NCBI GenBank assembly: GCA_903895725.1
Contig: CAITUV010000067.1
Coordinates: forward strand, 1 to 64,000
Reading direction: 5' to 3'
Length of the DNA: 64,000 bases
Source: an uncultured Myxococcales bacterium
GTDB lineage: Bacteria; Myxococcota_A; UBA9042; CAIXZC01
Numbering within the stretch: position 1 is the stretch's first letter; each line of letters opens with the position of its first letter. The position numbers and the translations under genes were made by a program. A model generated the notes under the pieces. The model had not been told where the DNA came from and did not search any database. It saw only the letters and a program-made list of their open reading frames with translations. Shown piece by piece: positions 1 through 5,967 of the stretch.

Positions 1-119
1 CGCTTCCTACCACCGAGCCCCAGGTCCTGTCAAGGCATTTCGAGTCGACCCGGCAGCCCCCACGACCGGCCCGGCAGCCCCCACCTCGAGGAAATCGTTT
101 CCGCACGCGCGGTTTTTCG

Positions 120-148
120 TTGCTTTCCGCCGGTTTCGTGAGTAGTAT
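120..148 (+). promoter_or_regulatory. Candidate promoter of the rpsB operon
   Basis: TTGCTT at 120-125 and TAGTAT at 143-148 are separated by exactly 17 bases. The -35 box matches the sigma-70 consensus at 3 of 6 positions and the -10 box at 4 of 6. It lies about 110 bases upstream of the rpsB start, leaving a leader that holds a strong hairpin. The rest of 1-258 holds no gene; it carries a 15-base direct repeat (49-63 and 70-84). Confidence 0.4.
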
Positions 149-206
149 CGGCGCCCGTTTTGAGTGTGGTGTTTGTTCAACCGACGCACACTCCGGATTC
201 TTCGTG

Positions 207-223
207 CCCCCGAGAGTCGGGGG
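207..223 (+). promoter_or_regulatory. Perfect hairpin in the rpsB leader
   Basis: CCCCCGA and TCGGGGG form a 7-bp stem around a GAG loop, ending 35 bases before the rpsB start codon. rpsB leaders are autogenously controlled by S2 in several bacteria, so a regulatory role is possible. It could equally be a REP-like palindrome that landed here. There is no U-tract, so it is not a standard terminator. Confidence 0.4.
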
Positions 224-258
224 ATCCCGGAGTGGAGGCCAAACGAAGAGGAGAAGAC

Positions 259-1131
259 ATGGCAGTCGAAATCAGCATGAGAGACATGTTGGAGGCCGGA
301 GCCCATTTCGGCCACCAGACCCGGCGCTGGAACCCCAAGATGAAGCCGTACATCTACGGCGCCAAGAACGGGATCCACGTCATCAACCTGCAGAAGACCT
401 ACCCCCTGCTCAAGAAGGCCATCGAGTTCATCAGCGGCGTCGTGGCCAAGGGGGACCAGGTGCTCTTCGTCGGGACCAAGCATCAGGCCCGCGAAGTGAT
501 CACCGAGGAAGCCCAGCGCGCCAACATGCCGTTCGTCACCTACCGGTGGCTGGGCGGTATGCTGACCAACATTGCGACCATCCGGCGCTCCATCCAGTCC
601 ATCGAGCAGCTCGAGTCCATGCTGGCCGAAGGCTCGGTCGAGCGTCTGCCCAAGAAGGAAGTGCTCCACCTCGAGAAGCGGCGTGAGAAGCTGCTGCGCA
701 ACCTCGAGGGCATGCGGACCCTCTCCGGCCTGCCCAAGGCCATGTTCATCGTGGATCCCATGCGCGAGCACATCGCGGTCACCGAGGCCCGTCGCCTCAA
801 CATCCCGACCGTTGCCGTGGTCGATACCAACTGCGACCCGGACGAGGTCGATTATCCGATCCCGGCCAACGACGACGCCATCAAGTCGATCAAGCTCTTC
901 GTCAAGGCCATGGCCGACGCCTGCCTTGAAGGACGGGAGACCCACCAGCAGTCCATCATCGCCGTTCATGACAAGGTCCAGGTCGGCGGTGCCGAAGGGG
1001 ACGAGCAGAAGGTCGAGGTCATCGTGCGTGGCAAGGGTCCCCGGAAGCCGCGGCGCCCGGCCGCTGCCCAGGCCCCCGCTGGTGAAGAACCGGCCGCCGA
1101 GGAAAACGCTGACCAGGACAACCAGGAATAG
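259..1131 (+). CDS. rpsB: 30S ribosomal protein S2
   Basis: Ribosomal protein S2 of the small subunit, 290 residues. The N-terminus carries the family signature (MRDMLEAGAHFGHQTRRWNP), followed by the conserved KPYIYG, INLQKT and RWLGGMLTN blocks and the PTVAVVDTNCDP and DYPIPANDDA segments near residues 190-215. The last 50 or so residues form a Pro/Ala/Glu-rich tail beyond the core domain, which varies among bacteria. I chose the start at 259 because GAGGAGA stands just upstream and the protein then begins at the conserved N-terminus; an in-frame upstream extension to 160 lacks homology. It is the first gene of the rpsB-tsf-pyrH-frr cluster, an order conserved across many bacteria. Confidence 0.98.
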   Translation: MAVEISMRDMLEAGAHFGHQTRRWNPKMKPYIYGAKNGIHVINLQKTYPLLKKAIEFISGVVAKGDQVLFVGTKHQAREVITEEAQRANMPFVTYRWLGGMLTNIATIRRSIQSIEQLESMLAEGSVERLPKKEVLHLEKRREKLLRNLEGMRTLSGLPKAMFIVDPMREHIAVTEARRLNIPTVAVVDTNCDPDEVDYPIPANDDAIKSIKLFVKAMADACLEGRETHQQSIIAVHDKVQVGGAEGDEQKVEVIVRGKGPRKPRRPAAAQAPAGEEPAAEENADQDNQE

Positions 1132-1142
1132 GAGATACCCAA

Positions 1143-1766
1143 ATGGCAGAAATCACGATGGATCTCATCAAGAAGCTCCGCGAGTGGAGCGGGGCCGGCA
1201 TCATGGATTGCAAGGGCGCTCTCCAGGCCGCTGACGGCGACCTCGACAAGGCCATGGAAGTCCTGCGCAAGCAGAACGCGGAAGTTGCGGCCCGCAAGGC
1301 CCACCGCGAGACCAAGAACGGCATGATCGGCTCCTATCTGCACACCCGGGCCGACGGCGGCGTCCCCAGCATCGGCGTGCTCGTCGAAGTCAACTGCGAG
1401 ACCGACTTCGCTGCCCGCTCCGAAGTGTTCAAGGATTTCGTCAAGAAGCTCTGCCTCCACGTCGCAGCGGCCAACCCGCTCTGGCTCAATGCCGAGCAGA
1501 TCCCGGCCGAAGTGATCGAGAAGGAGAAGGAAATCGCCCGCGAGCAGCTCCGCCCGTCGGGAAAGCCCGACAACATCATCGAGAAGATCGTGGAAGGCAA
1601 GATCAAGAAGTTCGTCCAGGATTCCTGCCTCCTCGACCAGGAATTCGCTCTCGGTGCGGACAAGTCGGAGCAGGTTCCGATCTCCCAGCTGCTCAAGAAC
1701 GTCATCGGTACCCTGGGCGAAAACATGTCCATTCGCCGTTTCGTCCGGTTCGACCTCAACTCCTGA
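1143..1766 (+). CDS. tsf: Elongation factor Ts
   Basis: Guanine-nucleotide exchange factor for EF-Tu, 207 residues. The N-terminal UBA-like domain contains the family motif around residues 8-27 (LREWSGAGIMDCKGALQAA). The EF-Tu contact motif is present as ETDFAARSE near residue 80. At 207 residues it belongs to the short EF-Ts class with a single core subdomain, unlike the roughly 280-residue E. coli protein. An AGGAGA ribosome-binding site begins at the rpsB stop. It lies 11 bases after rpsB and 13 before pyrH, consistent with one transcript. Confidence 0.97.
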   Translation: MAEITMDLIKKLREWSGAGIMDCKGALQAADGDLDKAMEVLRKQNAEVAARKAHRETKNGMIGSYLHTRADGGVPSIGVLVEVNCETDFAARSEVFKDFVKKLCLHVAAANPLWLNAEQIPAEVIEKEKEIAREQLRPSGKPDNIIEKIVEGKIKKFVQDSCLLDQEFALGADKSEQVPISQLLKNVIGTLGENMSIRRFVRFDLNS

Positions 1767-1779
1767 TCCGGGTGGACTC

Positions 1780-2505
1780 ATGCCCCGCGTCAAGCGCATC
1801 CTGCTCAAGCTCTCTGGAGAGATGATGGCCGGCGGCGATCGCCGCGGTCTGGCCAACCCCTCCATCAAGGCCGTTGCCACCCAGATCGCTGCCGTTGCCC
1901 GACAGGGTACGCAGGTGGCCATCGTGTCCGGTGCCGGAAACCTCGTCCGAGGGGCCGGCCCCAACCGCTATGCCCTCGATGTCGAGCAGCAGTCGCTCGA
2001 CGCCATGGGCATGATGGCCACCGCGATCAACTGCACGGCCCTGTCCGACTTCCTCCGCAAGGAGGGGTGCGAGACGGTGCACATGTGTGCCTTCCCGTTC
2101 ATGCCCGGTGCCGAGCACGCCGACGCACACCGGGCCGTTGAGCACCTCCAGGCCGGCCGCATCGTCCTGTTCTCCGGAGGGACCGGGTTGCCGTTCTTCT
2201 CCACCGACACGGCGGCCGTGGTCCGGGCACTCCAGATCGGTGCCGATGCGCTGCTCAAGGGAACCCAGGTCGACGGCGTCTACGACCGTGACCCCGGGTC
2301 TCACGCCGGGGAACCGGCCCAGTTCATGCCGCGGGTATCGTATGCCGATGCCATCGAGAAACGGCTCCGATTCATGGATCTGCCCGCTCTCGCCCTGGCA
2401 TCGCAGAACCGGTTGACGATCTTCGTTTACAACGCTCATGTCGAGGGCAACCTCGCCAAGCTGCTTGCAGGCAACCTGGAGTGCTCCCAGGTCGGCCCGC
2501 AATAG
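1780..2505 (+). CDS. pyrH: UMP kinase
   Basis: Bacterial UMP kinase of the amino-acid kinase fold, 241 residues; phosphorylates UMP to UDP in pyrimidine nucleotide synthesis. Visible family blocks are LLKLSGE at the N-terminus, the Gly-rich loop (here SGAGNLVRG, where many homologues have GGGN-FRG), the SGGTGLPFFSTDTAAVVRA segment near residue 135, and KGTQVDGVYDRDP. The start at 1780 puts the LLKLSGE strand at residues 7-13; an in-frame extension to 1654 would overlap tsf and has no homology. It lies within the translation cluster, its usual place in bacteria. Confidence 0.97.
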   Translation: MPRVKRILLKLSGEMMAGGDRRGLANPSIKAVATQIAAVARQGTQVAIVSGAGNLVRGAGPNRYALDVEQQSLDAMGMMATAINCTALSDFLRKEGCETVHMCAFPFMPGAEHADAHRAVEHLQAGRIVLFSGGTGLPFFSTDTAAVVRALQIGADALLKGTQVDGVYDRDPGSHAGEPAQFMPRVSYADAIEKRLRFMDLPALALASQNRLTIFVYNAHVEGNLAKLLAGNLECSQVGPQ

Positions 2506-2515
2506 GAGGATTCCC

Positions 2516-3064
2516 ATGTTGGACGAACTGTTCCTCGAGGTCACCGAGAACTTCGAGAAGTGCATCTCCGCCTTCCAGAAGGACTTGAGCCGCCTGCGTA
2601 CCGGCCGCGCCAACCTGTCCATCCTGGACGGCGTCCGCGTCGAGTACTACGGCAGCCCGACTCCCATCCAGCAGGTCGCCTCGCTCAACATCTCCGACCC
2701 CCGGCTCATCACCATCAAGCCGTGGGATCGCTCCCTCATCTCCGCCATCGAGAAGGCCATCATGGCCGCGGATGTCGGCATCACCCCGAACAATGACGGC
2801 AACGTGATCCGCCTCCCCATCCCCGCCCTCACCGTCGAGCGCCGCAAGGACCTCGTCAAGCAGGTCGGGAAGATGGCCGAGAGCGCCCGCATCGGCATCC
2901 GCAACGCCCGCCGCGACTGCAAGAGCCTCATCGATGAAGGAAAGGACCTCACCGAGGACGACCAGCGCAAGGCGCTCAAGGACCTCCAGGACCTGACCGA
3001 CGAGTACATCAAGAAGGTCGACAAGATCGGCACCGACAAGGAACGGGAGATCATGGAGCAGTAA
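2516..3064 (+). CDS. frr: Ribosome recycling factor
   Basis: RRF, 182 residues, close to the family norm of about 185. With EF-G it splits post-termination ribosomes. Signature segments are LRTGRANLSILDGVRVEYYG, TPIQQVASLNISDPR and NDGNVIRLPIPALTVERRK, followed by the long C-terminal helix with KALKDLQDLTDEYIKK. An AGGAGG ribosome-binding site overlaps the pyrH stop codon, which fixes the start at 2516. It is the last gene of the cluster; a C-rich direct repeat follows its stop. Confidence 0.98.
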   Translation: MLDELFLEVTENFEKCISAFQKDLSRLRTGRANLSILDGVRVEYYGSPTPIQQVASLNISDPRLITIKPWDRSLISAIEKAIMAADVGITPNNDGNVIRLPIPALTVERRKDLVKQVGKMAESARIGIRNARRDCKSLIDEGKDLTEDDQRKALKDLQDLTDEYIKKVDKIGTDKEREIMEQ

Positions 3065-3088
3065 GAAGGAGGGGGCGCTCCCCACTCC

Positions 3089-3132
3089 CCTGGTGTCCCG
3101 ACTCCCCACCCTCCTGGTGTCCCGACTCCCCA
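3089..3132 (+). repeat. Twenty-base direct repeat after frr
   Basis: CCTGGTGTCCCGACTCCCCA occurs at 3089-3108 and again, identical, at 3113-3132, a 24-base period. On the minus strand the tract is rich in GGGG runs. The 241-base gap between frr and the sigma-factor gene otherwise holds the sigma-54 promoter described separately. Confidence 0.85.
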
Positions 3133-3251
3133 TTCCCCTCAGCATGAAACCCCGCACAACCCGGGCACCGTCTGTCTCTCGATGTCTGGCGAATGCGGGA
3201 GACCCAGTAAAATGGCCGTGCTTGCTCATTTCCGATCCGGGGGGTTCCCGG

Positions 3252-3268
3252 TTGGCACGCAGCTTGCT
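3252..3268 (+). promoter_or_regulatory. Sigma-54 (RpoN) promoter
   Basis: TTGGCACGCAGCTTGCT matches the -24/-12 consensus (YTGGCACGrNNNTTGCW) almost perfectly: GG at 3254-3255, GC at 3266-3267, with the required 10 bases between them. Transcription would start near 3279, about 27 bases before the ATG of the sigma-factor gene, with room for its GGGAGGAGG-type ribosome-binding site. Sigma-54 promoters need an enhancer-binding activator; none is encoded in this window. Confidence 0.8.
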
Positions 3269-3305
3269 CCTCCTCCACCCGTTGACTCGGAGGGAGGAGG
3301 CAGCC

Positions 3306-3908
3306 ATGCAACTGGACAAGGACAGCATCGAGCGGGTGCGACGGATGGTCGGTTCCCTGGAGCGGGCTTCGGGGCAGGTCTGGAGCCAGCGGGAGGACCT
3401 CGAAGGAGAAGGGCTCCTGGGCCTTGCGGAAGCCACGGCCCGATATGATGCCGGCCGTGGTGCCGACTTCTGGACCTATGTCTATGTCCGGGTGCGGGGG
3501 CGGGTCGTCGACTCCCGCCGTCGGGCCGCGCGCAGGACCTCCCTGGCCCCGGTATCCGTCTGCTCCGACTCGGCGCCAGGCGACGACGAAGCCGTGCCCG
3601 GCCCTCGTCACGAGGCCAACACCCCCCGCCCCGAGTGTGCCCCCGGAGCGCCTCTCCCGCCCCGGAGCATGGAATCCACCCTGACCTCACGGGAAGCCTC
3701 TCGCGTGCTTGCCCGGGCCCTCGCGTCCCTTCCCATGCGCCAGCGCATGGTCGTTGTGGAGTGCAAGCTCAAGCGCAGGAGCATCACCGAGGCTGCGGAC
3801 AAGCTCGCCCTGACCCGGGTCCAGGCCTCCCGAATGCTGGACAGGGGGCTGGCGTTCCTCCGCCGGAACCTCGAAGAGTCGGGATACGGCCTGCAGGATT
3901 TCGTGTAG
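3306..3908 (+). CDS. Sigma-70-family RNA polymerase sigma factor
   Basis: Alternative sigma factor of 200 residues. Residues about 26-60 form region 2 (EGLLGLAEATARYDAGRGADFWTYVYVRVRGRVVD), which binds core enzyme and the -10 box. A Pro-rich linker covers about residues 80-120. Residues about 135-190 form a region 4 helix-turn-helix (ALASLPMRQRMVV, then SITEAADKLALTRVQASRMLDRG). The spacing and the missing region 1 resemble the FliA/SigF-like group rather than ECF factors, but the subgroup is uncertain. The start follows a GGAGGAGG ribosome-binding site; an upstream extension would run across the sigma-54 promoter. Expression is therefore likely RpoN-dependent. The gene stands alone, facing a convergent lipoprotein gene. 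Confidence 0.85.
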   Translation: MQLDKDSIERVRRMVGSLERASGQVWSQREDLEGEGLLGLAEATARYDAGRGADFWTYVYVRVRGRVVDSRRRAARRTSLAPVSVCSDSAPGDDEAVPGPRHEANTPRPECAPGAPLPPRSMESTLTSREASRVLARALASLPMRQRMVVVECKLKRRSITEAADKLALTRVQASRMLDRGLAFLRRNLEESGYGLQDFV

Positions 3909-3967
3909 GGCGGGGCTGGGGGCTCGGGGCTGGGGGCTCGGGGCTGGGGGCTCGGGGCTCCGGGGGC
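3909..3967 (+). repeat. G-rich post-stop repeat, copy 1
   Basis: The tract begins at the base after the TAG stop and consists of GGCGGGGCT followed by alternating GGGGGCTC and GGGGCT units. It has more than six runs of four or more G with 2-3 base loops, so the RNA or the plus strand could form G-quadruplexes. It fills the gap between two convergent genes. Three further copies (5099-5127, 8467-8502, 12101-12140) also start at or within a base or two of a stop codon. Confidence 0.85.
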
Positions 3968-3969
3968 AG

Positions 3970-5046
3970 CTACTGAGTCACGAACAGGTTTCCATCCATC
4001 TCCACGGCCAGGGAGTTGGCTTCGGCATCCGTGGCTACGAGCTCGTCCACGGTGATCTGGGATGCCCCCGGGGTCACGTCCTGCTTCAGCTTGACCACGA
4101 TGTCGAACAGCCAGGGGTCACCCTGCACCTGCCCCTGCGAGAGCCAGGCATCCGAGAGGGTCTTGGTCGGGTCTGAGCCATGGTAGAGGATCACCTTGAT
4201 CAGGCCGTCGGCGAGCGTCGTGTAGGCCAGGTTATGGCCCGTAGGCATGACGATGGCCTGAGGCGGGATGTCCCAAGGCATGCAGTTTCCCGGCTCGGTG
4301 CAGAGCTCGTCGTGGAACTTCACGAACTCGACGACCCCGGCATCGAAGCTGAACTTGAACTGGAGGCCGACGGCCTTGCTGGAGGAGGGGCCTGCAGCGG
4401 CGAGCTCCACGGCGCAGGAGATCTCGTCCCCTGCCTTGCCGGAGAGGTTGCAGAACGCAGCACCGGGGCAGGCACCGCAATCGGCCGGGCAGGTGTCGCA
4501 CTCTTCGTTGGGACCGCACGAGCCGTCTCCGCATGGGTTGGGGCAGTCGGTCAGGCAGGTCAGCCAGCTCTCCCCCTCATCGCAGGTTCCGTTGCCACAG
4601 CAGTCACCGCAGTCCTCGGGGCAGCCGTCGCAGTCCTCGAACGCGTCGCACACCCCGTTGCCGCACGGGTCGGGTGAGTCGTTGCAGTCCGCAGGGCAGG
4701 ACTCGAAGGTCTCCCCCGGCTCGCAGTTGCCGTTGCCGCACACGGGGCCCGCATCCTCGACTTCGAGGGCCAGGGAGTCGTCGGAGCCGCACGAGTCGTC
4801 ACACTGGCAGCCCGCACACAGATCCGGCTCGGGCGGCGTGCCGTCCGGGACGCCAATGGAATCTCCGGACAGCTCGAACGACTGGCCGTCATCGACGAGA
4901 TCGGCTACGGCCTCCGTGCTCTGCCCGTCCACGGTCTCTCCGGCCGGCGCTCCATCCTCCAGGGGGCCGTTCCCGGGCTGAGTATCGCCCGTGCATCCTG
5001 GAGCCGCACTCAGTGCCACTGCAAACCAGAGGACCAACGTCTTCAT
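3970..5046 (-). CDS. Cys-rich lipoprotein with a cohesin-like C-terminal domain
   Basis: Exported protein of 358 residues. The signal peptide is MKTLVLWFAVALSAAPGC, with a lipobox-like end and probable lipid attachment at Cys18. An acidic linker follows. Residues about 95-195 hold four or five short repeats of the form CGNGxCExGExxxxCPxDC, close to the EGF-like/Cys-knot modules common in Myxococcota surface proteins. The last 150 or so residues start with an F-x-F-S-F-D strand pattern and resemble cohesin-type beta-sandwich domains, in which exported calcium- or partner-binding proteins are frequent. The convergent sigma-factor gene is separated only by a G-rich repeat. No enzyme motif is seen; a surface-binding role is inference. 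Confidence 0.75.
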   Translation of the reverse strand: MKTLVLWFAVALSAAPGCTGDTQPGNGPLEDGAPAGETVDGQSTEAVADLVDDGQSFELSGDSIGVPDGTPPEPDLCAGCQCDDSCGSDDSLALEVEDAGPVCGNGNCEPGETFESCPADCNDSPDPCGNGVCDAFEDCDGCPEDCGDCCGNGTCDEGESWLTCLTDCPNPCGDGSCGPNEECDTCPADCGACPGAAFCNLSGKAGDEISCAVELAAAGPSSSKAVGLQFKFSFDAGVVEFVKFHDELCTEPGNCMPWDIPPQAIVMPTGHNLAYTTLADGLIKVILYHGSDPTKTLSDAWLSQGQVQGDPWLFDIVVKLKQDVTPGASQITVDELVATDAEANSLAVEMDGNLFVTQ

Positions 5047-5098
5047 TCGTTTCTCCTTTCGTCACGGTCCGTTCGGACTGCAGCGCCGGGAGCCTCTC

Positions 5099-5127
5099 GG
5101 CCCCAGCCCCCAGCCCCGAGCCCCGCC
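5099..5127 (-). repeat. G-rich post-stop repeat, copy 2
   Basis: Read on the minus strand, this follows the glycosyltransferase TGA directly: GGCGGGGCTCGGGGCTGGGG and on. It is the same family and orientation relative to the upstream gene as the copies at 3909, 8467 and 12101. The remaining gap (5047-5098) holds the ribosome-binding site of the neighbouring gene and a short GTCCG/CGGAC palindrome. Confidence 0.8.
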
Positions 5128-5841
5128 TCAGATCCCCAGTCTACGCAGCTCCACGAGCTCTCGCACCACCCGGGCGATCCGCCTCGACCCCAGGACCTTC
5201 GATTCACCGGACCGACGGGGGGACGGGACGAAGTGGACGATACGGAAGCTCGCCCCCCGCTTCAGCGCTTTGAGGGGGAGCTCGAGGTTCACCACGAACG
5301 AGTCGGTCGTCAGGGGGATGGAGTCCAGGAGCTTGCGGCGGAACACCATGGTGCCGGTATAGTCCGCCCGCTGTCCGAGGAGCAGCCGCGCCACGATGCG
5401 GTATCCGGTCGACATCAGGCGCCGGGTCCAGTCATCCCCTCGGTCCGTGTACACGGACAGCACCAGGTCGGTGTGGGGCAGGTGCGGGAGGAACAGATCG
5501 AGCGTGGCGGGAGGAACCTGGTGGTCCGCCGGAAGCTGCGTCACGAAGTCGCAGCGGGCAGCGGCGTAGCCGGTCCGGATGGCGGCCCCCATGCCCAGGT
5601 TCCGTTCGTGCCGCAGCAGGCGGATCCTCGGCTCGCGCTCGACGTGGCTCGACACTCGGGCCGCGGTCGAATCGGTGGAGCCGTCATCCACGACCAGCAC
5701 CTCCCAGTCGGACAGGTGCCTGGCCTCGAGCCAGGCCACCAGCTCATCCAGGAGGGGGCCGACGTTCTCCTCTTCGTTGTAGGCCATCACAACGATGGAC
5801 AGGGAATAGTCACGCGCACGCGTGTTTTTCTCGACGCTCAT
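5128..5841 (-). CDS. Family 2 glycosyltransferase, DPM1-like
   Basis: GT-A fold glycosyltransferase of 237 residues. The nucleotide-binding N-terminus shows LSIVVMAYNEEENVGPLLDE and then VVDDGSTDST near residue 52. HERNLGMGAAIRTGYAAA follows. The metal-binding DxD position is replaced by QLPADHQVPP, a variant seen in part of the dolichol-phosphate-mannose-synthase-like GT2 proteins. Near residue 200 comes SPRRSGESKV, the usual late motif of that subgroup. No membrane helix is present, so it is probably cytosolic and acts on a lipid-linked or activated sugar; the substrate is unknown. I chose the ATG at 5841, preceded by AAGGTGA, over an upstream in-frame start at 5886. Confidence 0.85.
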   Translation of the reverse strand: MSVEKNTRARDYSLSIVVMAYNEEENVGPLLDELVAWLEARHLSDWEVLVVDDGSTDSTAARVSSHVEREPRIRLLRHERNLGMGAAIRTGYAAARCDFVTQLPADHQVPPATLDLFLPHLPHTDLVLSVYTDRGDDWTRRLMSTGYRIVARLLLGQRADYTGTMVFRRKLLDSIPLTTDSFVVNLELPLKALKRGASFRIVHFVPSPRRSGESKVLGSRRIARVVRELVELRRLGI

Positions 5842-5967
5842 CAGGTCACCTTGCAAAGCAAGGGGCAACGTGGCAGACTGTAGCACACTGTGCCGGGTCA
5901 GGCAAAGGCGAAGCCGCGCCAGGGCCGGATCGGGTCAGCCCCGAACATGTCATTCCGGAGGACCAGG

